Positions 26,070 to 33,896 of a stretch of DNA of 64,000 nucleotides are shown here, one piece after another (positions within the stretch are counted from its first letter, which is position 1; every line of letters starts with the position of its first letter). Source of the stretch: Guptibacillus hwajinpoensis (GTDB taxonomy: Bacteria; Bacillota; Bacilli; Bacillales; Guptibacillaceae); NCBI RefSeq assembly GCF_029277305.1, contig NZ_CP119526.1; one strand, given 5' to 3'. The position numbers and the translations under genes are program-made. A model generated the notes under the pieces. The model ran no database searches. It was not told the DNA's origin and saw only the letters and a program-made list of their open reading frames with translations.

Positions 26070-27029
26070 CTAGAACAAAATATATGAAGCAACAATGTAC
26101 AACAAAGCCATCACGAGGGAAGGGGCAGCATAGCGCCATTGATTCCGAATGACGGATGGTCTTAACAACAAGTACACAATAACAAGTGTCATCACAACTC
26201 CTAGAATGGCGGTATAGATGTGTGAAGAACCGACAGCAGAAAGAATAGGGGCATCTCTATAGAGCACGTCTGTAAGAACTAACAATTGAATATTAAATAG
26301 ATTACTACCAAGAATGGAGCCGATCGCCATGTTATAGTTTGCTAGTTTAAAAGCTGCAAGTACTGTAACAAGCTCTGGTAGAGATGTAGACGCTGCAATT
26401 AGAAAACTCCCGACAAAACTTGCATTCATACCTGTTGCTTCTGCAAGGCGATCACCGGAAATGGATAGGATACTACCTGATACAAAGACAATTAGTGCAG
26501 CGACGATAAATCCGATGACAGCCGTACGAAGAGAATAATCTTTCGTCGGAACCTCTTCTTGCTCACCGTCGTCACTTGAAATGTATTTCATGGATAGCAC
26601 ATACAAGAGAACAATCACAATCATCTCGATGCCTACACCAAAAAGAGAGATTGTCCCTGGAATTAGAAGCGACACAATTAAAATGATGAGAAATAGAAGA
26701 CCAATAAGTGCTGATGGTACATTCGCTTTTGTATTGATTTTCTGAAATAATCTTCGTTTTCGATAAAGTAAATCGACGACAGCTAGAATTAAGAGATTAA
26801 ACACGTTACTACCAAGCATGTTTCCAACTGCAATATCAGGATTATCAATATAGACAGCTGTTAGGCTTGTTGTTAATTCAGGTAGTGAAGTAGCACCTGC
26901 AATAAGGAAGGTACCAACAACAGCACCGCTTAAAGATGATTTCTTGCTGATGACATCACCGAACTGATTAAGGTAAATAGCCGCACCTACAACAACGGCT
27001 GCTGCAAGTAGAAAAATTAGAATGATCAT
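26070..27029 (-). CDS. Calcium/cation:sodium exchanger (CaCA family)
   Basis: 319 residues from ATG 27029 (AGAGGAG site); the longer frame starts inside the riboswitch terminator. About 10 membrane helices in two homologous halves. Each half carries an alpha-repeat: GTFLIAGATSLPELTTS with GNMLGSNVFNLL, and GSFLIAASTSLPELV with GSILGSNLFNIQ. These are the YrbG-type transporters that move Ca2+ (and possibly Mn2+) out of the cell. A yybP-ykoY leader directly upstream argues for a manganese-related role here (inference). Confidence 0.9.
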   Translation of the reverse strand: MIILIFLLAAAVVVGAAIYLNQFGDVISKKSSLSGAVVGTFLIAGATSLPELTTSLTAVYIDNPDIAVGNMLGSNVFNLLILAVVDLLYRKRRLFQKINTKANVPSALIGLLFLIILIVSLLIPGTISLFGVGIEMIVIVLLYVLSMKYISSDDGEQEEVPTKDYSLRTAVIGFIVAALIVFVSGSILSISGDRLAEATGMNASFVGSFLIAASTSLPELVTVLAAFKLANYNMAIGSILGSNLFNIQLLVLTDVLYRDAPILSAVGSSHIYTAILGVVMTLVIVYLLLRPSVIRNQWRYAAPSLVMALLYIVASYILF

Positions 27030-27052
27030 ATATTGCTCCTCTCCGCCAGCGC

Positions 27053-27182
27053 ATACAAAAAGACCCTGGCACAATGAAATTGTACCAAGGTCTTGCGTAC
27101 TAAAAACTTAGCCCAATGAACCAGGTATCGAAATACCGTATTGATGACTCATTGGCCGTTACCGGTCGCTACTCCCCTTGTT
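27053..27182 (-). promoter_or_regulatory. yybP-ykoY (manganese) riboswitch with terminator
   Basis: Read on the minus strand, AAGGGGAGTAGC (27179-27168) and GTCATCAATACG (27148-27137) followed by a CCTGGTTCATTGGGC segment are the conserved blocks of the yybP-ykoY aptamer. GCAAGACC then opens the usual terminator hairpin (AAGACCTTGGTACAAT pairing with ATTGTGCCAGGGTCTT, 27094-27058) with TTTTTG. The element precedes the exchanger start by about 25 bp. Mn2+ binding would favour read-through in this family. Confidence 0.85.
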
Positions 27183-27259
27183 ACGTTAACTATATATCGG
27201 TCCTAATAGGTTGTCAAAGAAAAGGAGGTAGATAAGGTGATTCTCATGAATAACCGTGT

Positions 27260-28828
27260 TTAATATGGGTCTGACGGATGACTCCGTTGCTCTGCTTCCT
27301 GTACAGCATCTTCCATTTTCTCCTCGGTTGTTGCTTTTCGTGTTGCCAATCCTTCGGAAACACGTTTACCATAGTCTTCGTCGCATTCTGTTAACATCGA
27401 TATCATACGATCTTGAATCTCTTTTCGACAATCACCTAGTGCAATGACGAGGTTATCGATCAAGTCTTCTCGCTCCCAATCCTTCATTCTACGGTACGTT
27501 TCACCAGCTTGACCGAAGTTGTTTTCACGAGAGATTTTCTCTCTCTGAAGCTTACCTTCAACATAGGGTTCATACTCTTTCCCTGGATTCTCCGCTTCTT
27601 CTAAACCGCCAATAAGCGAAGGCTCATAGTTAACATGAGGGTTCTGATGATCAGCGTAGTCTTGTCTGTAATCCATTTGGCCTGCACTTTGGTTTGTTGC
27701 AACATGCTTCGTTGGCTTATTAATTGGTAATTGCAAATAGTTCGATCCTACTCTGTAACGCTGCGTATCGGAATAGGAATACGTTCGTCCTTGTAGAAGC
27801 TTATCGTCAGAGAAATCAAGACCATCGACAAGCACGCCAGTTCCGAATGCAACTTGTTCGACTTCTGAGAAATAGTTCTCTGGATTCTGATTCAGTACCA
27901 TTTTCCCAACTTTGTGCCATGGAACCTCTTCCTTGTACCAGAGTTTCGTTGGATCTAATGGGTCAAAGTCGAGCTCTGGGTGTTCACCATCTTCCATAAT
28001 CTGAACGTACAGTTCCCACTCTGGATAATCTTCGTTTTCAATCGCCTCATATAAATCCTGCGTTGCATGGTTAAAATTCGTTGCTTGTATATGATCGGCT
28101 TCTTTCTGCGTAAGGTTCTTAATACCTTGCACTGGCTCCCAGTGGTATTTAACGAGTACGGCTTTGCCTTCTTTATTCACCCATTTATACGCGTGAACAC
28201 CTGATCCTTGCATGTGACGGAAATTCGCTGGAATTCCCCAGGGTGAGAAGAGGAATGTAACCATGTGCATAGATTCTGGAGTTTGGCATAGAAAATCAAA
28301 CATTCGCTCCATATCTTGAATATTTGTAACAGGGTCTGGCTTAAAGGAGTGGACCATATCAGGAAATTTTAAAGGATCACGAATGAAAAACACTTTTAAA
28401 TTATTCCCAACTAAATCCCAGTTCCCGTCCTCCGTATAGAACTTCACAGCAAAACCTCTAGGATCTCGTAACGTTTCTGGAGAATGGTTGCCGTGGACGA
28501 CTGTTGAGAATCTCACGAAGACGGGTGTTTGTTTACCTACCTCAGTAAATACCTTTGCGCGTGTGTAATTCGATATAGGCTCATTTCCTATTTTTCCATA
28601 CGACTCGAAATACCCGTGAGCACCAGCACCCCTTGCATGAACAACACGTTCAGGCGTTCTTTCACGATCAAAATGACTGATTTTCTCAAGAAAGTCATAA
28701 TTCTCAAGTGTTGTTGGACCACGATTGCCTACCGTTCTCACATTTTGATTGTCAGTGACTGGGTGTCCCTGTCGATTGGTTAAAGTCTCATCTGATTCAT
28801 GTTCTTCATTTAACTGTTCATCTTTCAT
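27260..28828 (-). CDS. Haem catalase (KatX-like)
   Basis: 522 residues from ATG 28828, with AAAGGAGGTCA five bases upstream. Full catalase core: HARGAGAHGYFE (distal His), RFSTVVHGNHSPETLRDPRGFAVKFYTEDG (active-site region), and YSDTQRYRVGSNYLQLPIN (proximal haem Tyr region). The charged N-terminal extension and DLVGNNLKVFFIRDPLKFPDMVHSFKPDP resemble the KatX branch more than KatA (from memory). It removes hydrogen peroxide. The upstream region carries GAATA and GGGAAT about 14 bp apart, a weak SigF-like arrangement, and an imperfect PerR-like palindrome; neither is convincing. Confidence 0.93.
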   Translation of the reverse strand: MKDEQLNEEHESDETLTNRQGHPVTDNQNVRTVGNRGPTTLENYDFLEKISHFDRERTPERVVHARGAGAHGYFESYGKIGNEPISNYTRAKVFTEVGKQTPVFVRFSTVVHGNHSPETLRDPRGFAVKFYTEDGNWDLVGNNLKVFFIRDPLKFPDMVHSFKPDPVTNIQDMERMFDFLCQTPESMHMVTFLFSPWGIPANFRHMQGSGVHAYKWVNKEGKAVLVKYHWEPVQGIKNLTQKEADHIQATNFNHATQDLYEAIENEDYPEWELYVQIMEDGEHPELDFDPLDPTKLWYKEEVPWHKVGKMVLNQNPENYFSEVEQVAFGTGVLVDGLDFSDDKLLQGRTYSYSDTQRYRVGSNYLQLPINKPTKHVATNQSAGQMDYRQDYADHQNPHVNYEPSLIGGLEEAENPGKEYEPYVEGKLQREKISRENNFGQAGETYRRMKDWEREDLIDNLVIALGDCRKEIQDRMISMLTECDEDYGKRVSEGLATRKATTEEKMEDAVQEAEQRSHPSDPY

Positions 28829-28965
28829 GATTGACCTCCTTTGCATACTCGCTACAAGTTATTCCCAATATAAATTGGCGTATTCAGATAGATGAGTTAA
28901 AATTTGGGAAGAAGGAATACGATGATTAGATGGAAGGGCGCATGGATTTTGGAGGAGGTTTCTAC

Positions 28966-29166
28966 ATGCACAATAAAAAGAGTAAATTGATTATTATGAT
29001 GAGTTTGCTTGTTAGCTTAACGGCAGTCAGCGTGACAGTGATTTATTACATTGCTAGTGGAGGTGGGGTGCTTTATAGCGATGTTGCGATATCAATGGGT
29101 GTTGGGGCGGCATTTGTAATCTTCTATTCTCTGAAATTAAAAGGAAGACAGTCTAATAAGAGTTAG
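28966..29166 (+). CDS. Small two-helix membrane protein
   Basis: 66 residues from ATG 28966, with GGAGGAGG seven bases upstream, which rules out the earlier in-frame ATGs at 28930 and 28942. Two hydrophobic helices (about 8-28 and 37-56) flanked by Lys/Arg (MHNKKSKL, LKLKGRQSNKS). No family recognised. Divergent from the catalase gene and ending in its own terminator. Confidence 0.7.
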   Translation: MHNKKSKLIIMMSLLVSLTAVSVTVIYYIASGGGVLYSDVAISMGVGAAFVIFYSLKLKGRQSNKS

Positions 29167-29181
29167 TGCTGTTTCATCACA

Positions 29182-29216
29182 AAAAAAGGCGCCCGGCATT
29201 TTGCTGGACGCTTTTT
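29182..29216. terminator. Bidirectional terminator
   Basis: GCGCCCGGCA (29089-type stem at 29189-29198) pairs with TGCTGGACGC (29202-29211), with A7 before and T5 after. Confidence 0.82.
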
Positions 29217-29218
29217 CT

Positions 29219-30094
29219 TCAGTTTTCCAATAAAGAGAGAAATTGCTTCAATGGTGGTGAAATCCATTTTTTCTGCTGATACACAACCTGAGTATAGACT
29301 TTAATGGTATTTTGATGAAATGGGAGCGCCACAACATTGCCGTTACGAACGTCTCGTTCAACGGCAATTCTAGGTAGCAGTGCGATGCCAAGGTCATCTG
29401 CGACACATTGTTTAATCGCTTCTAAGCTACTGAACGAAATCACGGATTTGGCTTGTACCTCTTCTTCTTGCAATAGTTGTTCAAGGAGGACACGATAAGA
29501 GCAGCCTTCTTCCGTTAGAATGAGTGTTTCCGTTTCGAGTCTTTTTAACGTTACTTCATCTAGTTTCGTTAGTGGATGGTCGGGAGGCGCAATTAGCACC
29601 ATTTCTTCCTGTCGAATCGGAATCGTTGTTAATTCAGGGTGATTTTGAAGACGATCCAGGAGAAGGGCAATATCGTAAGTACCATCCATTGTACCTTCTA
29701 TTAAATTTGGACAAAGACCTGATTCTAACAAGATTCTCAATTCAGGATGCTGTTGCTTCAATGATTTAATGAAAGGAGTAATAAAATACGCTGCAAGAGA
29801 TTCAACTGTACCGATTCGAACAGTTCCTTTTAAATTCGAATCACTCCTCATCTGTTCTTCAGCTTCGTCTGCTAGTTTAGTAATGCCTTTCACATAGTCA
29901 TAAAGCTGTTCTCCTGATTGAGTTAATCTCATCTTTCTTCCAACACGTTCAAAAAGCTTAACCTGGTAGTGCTCTTCAAGCTTTTTAATTTGTGTCGTTA
30001 CGCTTGATTGGGCATAGCCAAGCTCTTCAGCCGTCTGGGTGTAGCTCCCCCATCTCACAACTTCTTTAAACGTATAGAAATAATTTAAGTCCAT
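29219..30094 (-). CDS. LysR family transcriptional regulator
   Basis: 291 residues. The N-terminal winged helix is clear (LNYFYTFKEVVRWGSYTQTAEELGYAQSSVTTQIKKLEEHYQ), followed by the PBP2-type effector domain from about residue 90 (GTVRIGTVESLAAYFITPF). It is divergent from the FMN reductase gene 427 bp away, the usual target layout, though the distance is large. Effector unknown. Confidence 0.92.
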   Translation of the reverse strand: MDLNYFYTFKEVVRWGSYTQTAEELGYAQSSVTTQIKKLEEHYQVKLFERVGRKMRLTQSGEQLYDYVKGITKLADEAEEQMRSDSNLKGTVRIGTVESLAAYFITPFIKSLKQQHPELRILLESGLCPNLIEGTMDGTYDIALLLDRLQNHPELTTIPIRQEEMVLIAPPDHPLTKLDEVTLKRLETETLILTEEGCSYRVLLEQLLQEEEVQAKSVISFSSLEAIKQCVADDLGIALLPRIAVERDVRNGNVVALPFHQNTIKVYTQVVYQQKKWISPPLKQFLSLLEN

Positions 30095-30520
30095 TATGCT
30101 CCTCCATCAATATTATTGATTATATGTATCGATAATTATAGATAACTTCAATGGTGTGTGCGGTGGTATACTGTATTTCAGAAGCACCGAAAAGAAATGG
30201 TTAAGTAATCGTTGCTGATAGCGCTATCCACAAAATAGTTCCTTATTCAGTAAAGCGCTTCTTAATACAGGGCTAGTGTCATTAGTATTATTGCGCTTTT
30301 TATTTCAATCACAAGCATTCATGCATATAGTAATGTAGGATTGCGATTTAGATGACATATAACCACGTTGTGGCAAAGTTATTTGCACGAGTGAAAACAA
30401 AACCGTCTGAGAAGAGATACTATTATTGGAGCAATCTATGGAATGATCTTAACACGACTACAGGAATAGAAACGAACTAACAGTTAAATCACATGCGGGT
30501 TTGTAAAGGAGAGGTCATAC
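30095..30520. other. Intergenic region 30095-30520
   Basis: 426 bp between divergent genes. The left part holds AT-rich partly palindromic DNA (about 30113-30150, TTATATGTATCGATAATTATA) suited to LysR binding. A possible weak hairpin ending in TTTTTATTT lies near 30250-30305. I see no supported gene here. Confidence 0.35.
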
Positions 30521-31069
30521 TTGAAAATCTTAGCTCTATTAGGAAGCACCCGACAAAATGGAAATTCACAATACCTGACTGAAAGAATTCTAGAAGGAAC
30601 GGATCACACGATTGTGTCGCTTTCCGATAAACAAATTAATCCAATTATTGATAAAAGACATTCCGAAGGTGGTTTTTCACCAGTAGATGATGATTATGAA
30701 GAATTACTTCACTTGCTGTTAACCCATGATACGCTTATTTTTACCACACCTCTTTACTGGTACGGAATGACTGGACCGATGAAGAACTTCTTTGATCGGT
30801 GGTCCCAGTACTTACGAGATGAGAATCTTAATTTGAAAGAAGAACTAACGAAGAAACAAGCGTATGTGGTTGTAACTGGTGGCAGTAGTGCAAAAGTGAA
30901 AGGCCTACCACTCATTCAACAGTTTAACTACATTTTTGAATTCGTGAATATGGAGTTTGTCGACTACATTATTGGTAGTGGAGTAAAGCCTGGTGAAGTA
31001 AAAGAAGATATCATGGCACTTGAGAAAGCAGAACAGTGGAGACGAAACTTCGAATCCTTACAAAGATAA
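30521..31069 (+). CDS. NADPH-dependent FMN reductase/flavodoxin-like protein
   Basis: 182 residues from TTG 30521, with AAAGGAGAGG upstream. LLGSTRQNGNS (5-15) is the FMN phosphate loop and TPLYWYGMTGPMKNFFDRW is typical of the FMN_red family (NAD(P)H-dependent flavin or quinone reductase). No signal peptide. Possibly controlled by the divergent LysR regulator. Confidence 0.9.
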   Translation: MKILALLGSTRQNGNSQYLTERILEGTDHTIVSLSDKQINPIIDKRHSEGGFSPVDDDYEELLHLLLTHDTLIFTTPLYWYGMTGPMKNFFDRWSQYLRDENLNLKEELTKKQAYVVVTGGSSAKVKGLPLIQQFNYIFEFVNMEFVDYIIGSGVKPGEVKEDIMALEKAEQWRRNFESLQR

Positions 31070-31084
31070 TTTATAATCAAAAAA

Positions 31085-31124
31085 ACGAGAGAACTAAGTG
31101 AGACTTAGTTCTCTCGTTTCTTTA
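31085..31124. terminator. Bidirectional terminator
   Basis: ACGAGAGAACTAAGT (31085-31099) pairs perfectly with ACTTAGTTCTCTCGT (31103-31117), followed by TTCTTT. Confidence 0.9.
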
Positions 31125-31130
31125 TACTTA

Positions 31131-31508
31131 CTAACAGATAACATACACATCTGAGAATTGATCAACCCATAGACCTACAACGACGACAGGCAAGCACCAA
31201 GATCGGACTGTTTGGACGGATGCTTGAATATCTTTAAAATGTTGCTCGTCACTCACTGGATTTGCAGCACAATCATAATGTCCTACAACTACGATCACCT
31301 TTGAATGGTGAGCTTCTATCGAAATCACTGCATTCTTTCGTATCCTATCCAACTCAATATACGTCGCCTGAGATAACACTCGATCCATTCCAGGCTCTGT
31401 TATTAAATCTACATAATCTACACCAAAATGTCTTTTTAACCACTTTGTGACCGGTATTTGCGTTCTCCCATCAATGCAGTTTAAAGCAGTTCCGAATGTT
31501 TTTGTCAT
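31131..31508 (-). CDS. Short beta-carbonic anhydrase-like protein
   Basis: 125 residues. The beta-CA zinc site is visible in compact form: C11 with the D13/R15 dyad (NCIDGRTQ), then H77 and C80 (VVVGHYDCAANP). Ordinary beta enzymes have about 180-220 residues, so this is a minimal member lacking the N-terminal helices. It ends abruptly with VIC, 3 residues past a beta strand. It might be a carbonic anhydrase-fold protein of other function. Monocistronic. Confidence 0.7.
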   Translation of the reverse strand: MTKTFGTALNCIDGRTQIPVTKWLKRHFGVDYVDLITEPGMDRVLSQATYIELDRIRKNAVISIEAHHSKVIVVVGHYDCAANPVSDEQHFKDIQASVQTVRSWCLPVVVVGLWVDQFSDVYVIC

Positions 31509-31609
31509 TGTGCACCTTCAGTTGTTTTCTATTAAATTATGAAGGTGCATAGAGATGAGTGAAAAGATTAAAAGTACATTATTCCATATGAGTTCAATGG
31601 ATCTATGCT

Positions 31610-32902
31610 TTATAAATAAATGAAATAAAGGATGAAAAGAAAGCCTAGCGAATACATAATTGGATGAACTTGTTTCCAATCTTTTTTCGCAATCATTGCA
31701 AATGGGTAAAGAATGAAACCAAGTGCAATTCCTGTTGCCACGCTGAATGTAAGTGGCATCATGATGATCGTCACAAATGCTGGGATGACAATTTCTAAGC
31801 GATTCCAGTTAATGTGTTTTACCTCTGTAGCCATAAGAGCACCAACGATGATCAGTGCGGGTGCTGTGACTTCTGGTGTAATAACACCAAGAATTGGCGA
31901 GAAGAAGAGGGCGATAAAGAAACAAATTGAAATCACAACAGACGTAAATCCTGTTCGTCCACCCACTGCAACACCAGCTGACGATTCAACGAAAGAAGCA
32001 GTTGTGGATGTACCAAAGATCGCTCCGATGACGCCGGAAGTTGAGTCAGCAAGTAAAGCACGACCCGCGTTCGGAATTCGATTGTTCTTCATTAGACCAG
32101 CTTGACTCGCTACTGCAATCAGAGCACCAGCTGTGTCGAAGAAAGCAACGAATAAGAATGTGAAAATAACTGCAAGAATCTCCGGTGTAAAGATGTCACC
32201 AAGGTGCTGAAACACAACTCCAAATGTTGGCTCAAGGCTCGGAACCTGACCTACGATAGAAGTAGGAACCTGCACAAGTCCAATAATCATTCCAATGATC
32301 GTTGAGATGACAATACCATAGAAAATTCCTCCACGTATGCCTCTGATGAGCATCATTAATGTAATAATAAACCCGAAAGCAGAAAGGGCAGTGGTAGGTG
32401 TTGTAAGCTGTCCAATAGAGATGAAGGTAGCTTCATTACTTACGACAATCCCAGCATTCTTCAATCCAATGAAGGCAATGAAAAAGCCGATTCCACCTGC
32501 GATCGCATGTTTCAGGTCTTGCGGTATAACATTAATGATTTTCTCGCGAATTTTGAGTAAACTAAGAATCATAAAAATAATTCCTGCGATAAACACACCT
32601 GTTAGCGCAATTTCCCAATCAATCCCCATTCCAATTACGACTGAAAAGGTAAAGAATGAATTGAGTCCCATGCTCGGTGCAATACCGACTGGAAAATTAG
32701 CAAGTAGTCCGATTAGAAGTGAACCAACGATGGCTGACAAAGCGGTAGCTGTAAAGAGTGCCCCCTTATCAATTCCTGCTTCACTTAGGATAATCGGGTT
32801 AACGACAAGTATATAAGCCATAGATAGAAACGTCGTAATACCTGCGAGCGTCTCTTTTCTATAAGTCGTTTCTCTTTCCGTGAACTGGAAGAAATTTCTC
32901 AT
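31610..32902 (-). CDS. NCS2 family guanine/hypoxanthine permease (PbuG/PbuO-type)
   Basis: 430 residues with about 12-14 membrane segments. The opening FQFTERETTYRKETLAGITTFLSMAYILVVNP, the SMGLNSFF segment and FGTSTTASFVESSAGVAVGGRTG are hallmarks of the AzgA-type purine:proton symporters. It imports guanine and hypoxanthine. A guanine riboswitch and terminator lie directly upstream, so purine excess should switch it off. AGGAGGG site. Confidence 0.93.
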   Translation of the reverse strand: MRNFFQFTERETTYRKETLAGITTFLSMAYILVVNPIILSEAGIDKGALFTATALSAIVGSLLIGLLANFPVGIAPSMGLNSFFTFSVVIGMGIDWEIALTGVFIAGIIFMILSLLKIREKIINVIPQDLKHAIAGGIGFFIAFIGLKNAGIVVSNEATFISIGQLTTPTTALSAFGFIITLMMLIRGIRGGIFYGIVISTIIGMIIGLVQVPTSIVGQVPSLEPTFGVVFQHLGDIFTPEILAVIFTFLFVAFFDTAGALIAVASQAGLMKNNRIPNAGRALLADSTSGVIGAIFGTSTTASFVESSAGVAVGGRTGFTSVVISICFFIALFFSPILGVITPEVTAPALIIVGALMATEVKHINWNRLEIVIPAFVTIIMMPLTFSVATGIALGFILYPFAMIAKKDWKQVHPIMYSLGFLFILYFIYL

Positions 32903-32924
32903 GATGTACCCTCCTGTTTTTCAA

Positions 32925-33053
32925 CAAAAAAAGACTCCCGCTACAAGCCGGAGTCAAATCACAAGGAATATGAAGTATTCATCATTCCTTGTAGACAAGC
33001 CATTCTCGGTAGCTAGTAGAAACGTTCAGGCCATATTCCTGAACTTATACAAG
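32925..33053 (-). promoter_or_regulatory. Guanine-type purine riboswitch with terminator
   Basis: On the minus strand: P1 CTTGTA (33053-33048) pairs with TACAAG (32993-32988). P2 GTTCAGG/CCTGAAC encloses AATATGG. J2/3 is GTTTCTAC. J3/1 reads GTCTACAAG, with C at the specificity position, indicating guanine/hypoxanthine. The 3' P1 strand also pairs into an antiterminator (CAAGGAAT...ATTCCTTG, about 32962-32992). The terminator GACTCC/GGGAGTC with T7 is at 32954-32927, just before the permease start. Confidence 0.92.
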
Positions 33054-33180
33054 GTGGAGCTTTTAGGTTAAATTTATAACGAGAATCATAACAGTCAACA
33101 AAAGGGTGGTCAATCTTTTCAAGTAATGTTCAAGTATTCAATGTTTTCAAATTTTCATTGGGAATGGATTGTATCTTTTA

Positions 33181-33410
33181 AAAGGCTCTATTCTAAAGAC
33201 TATGTTAATGAACAGTGTTGATTTTTGGCTCATTTACGCCCTGTTGTGCCCAATCGTTTCGAGCAAATTCATTTGCTCAGACGATTGGGCACAACAGGGC
33301 GACCTTTCAGCTATGCTGAAAGGCGAGTGAAACTGAAGTTTCACTCGAATGAGCCAAAAATCGAGAAATCAACAATATGAGCTAACATTGCCATCTTTTT
33401 AAAAGAATTT
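33181..33410. repeat. Nested palindromic element, copy 1 (family 2)
   Basis: An extended inverted repeat. CGCCCTGTTGTGCCCAATCGT (33238-33258) is perfectly repeated in inverse at 33281-33301. Inside lies the hairpin GAGCAAAT/ATTTGCTC (33261-33278). To the right are two more perfect hairpins, CTTTCAGC/GCTGAAAG (33304-33322) and GAGTGAAAC/GTTTCACTC (33325-33346). TTTTTGGCTCATT (33222-33234) pairs with its complement near 33348-33360, and ATGTTA/TAACAT (33202/33383) with flanking bases form outer ends. No open frame. It adjoins repeat D. Confidence 0.85.
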
Positions 33411-33568
33411 TTTCTAAAAGATTGATGGATTTTAACGAATTCTTGTATTTAAAACCATACTCAGCTAATTGGAGCGGAAGGAGGCTCACCGCCCGCCCCG
33501 CGGAAAGCGAGCATCCTGTAGCGCACATCAACCACAATTTTAATTGCAACAATACCCACGAAAAAACC
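33404..33568 (+). repeat. Internally deleted GC-rich repeat, copy D (family 1)
   Basis: CTAATTGGAGCGGAAGG (from 33465) joins directly to AGGCTCACCGCCCGCCCCGC, missing about 60 bp that copies A-C carry between two AGG sequences. The right half through CGAGCATCCTG and the terminal GCAACAAT...CACGAAAA are retained. With the riboswitch and copy 1 it fills the gap 32903-33666. Confidence 0.8.
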
Positions 33569-33666
33569 TTTTGAATGTAAAAAACTATGTAAAATGTAAA
33601 AAAATGAAATTAATACTGGGGTTTTGTGTTACTCTAAAAAAAAGACATACAAAAAGGGAGAGCGCT

Positions 33667-33849
33667 ATGTTATTGCAGCGTCTTGAACATGAAATTAATA
33701 ATTTGCGAATGGTGCTTTATGATCTTGGAAAAGAAGTAGATGATTATTCAAGTGGTAAAATCCTTCTTCTAAGTAAACGATTAGATGAGAAAATCATTCT
33801 TTACCAGAAGCTTAAAGACTGCAAACGAAAGCATGGATCACCAATATAG
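33667..33849 (+). CDS. Spo0E-like aspartyl-phosphate phosphatase
   Basis: 60 residues from ATG 33667 with AAGGGAG upstream. The helical hairpin LLQRLEHEINNLRMVLYDLGKE...LLLSKRLDEKIILYQKL contains the SxxLD signature (SKRLD) of Spo0E/YisI/YnzD proteins, which dephosphorylate Spo0A-P and delay sporulation. A shared terminator separates it from convergent glnA. Confidence 0.85.
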   Translation: MLLQRLEHEINNLRMVLYDLGKEVDDYSSGKILLLSKRLDEKIILYQKLKDCKRKHGSPI

Positions 33850-33857
33850 AACAAATA

Positions 33858-33893
33858 GAAGAGCTGCCTCATTCTGAGGCAGCTCTTCTATTT
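33858..33893. terminator. Bidirectional terminator between spo0E-like gene and glnA
   Basis: AGAGCTGCCTCA pairs perfectly with TGAGGCAGCTCT around a TTC loop. Confidence 0.88.
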
Positions 33894-33896
33894 GTA

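Noticed and set aside
28862..28925. PerR box or SigF promoter upstream of the catalase gene
   Set aside because: TTATTCCCAATATAA matches the PerR consensus at only 11 of 14 positions, and the SigF-like -10 lacks its final T. Neither is reliable.
31713..32816. Plus-strand open frames of 130 and 159 codons
   Set aside because: They lie opposite the purine permease gene. Their composition (Ile, Thr, Ala-rich without pattern) is that of a membrane gene read backwards, and no ribosome binding site precedes them.
33181..33568. Insertion sequence
   Set aside because: No open frame resembling a transposase in either orientation; only non-coding palindromic DNA.
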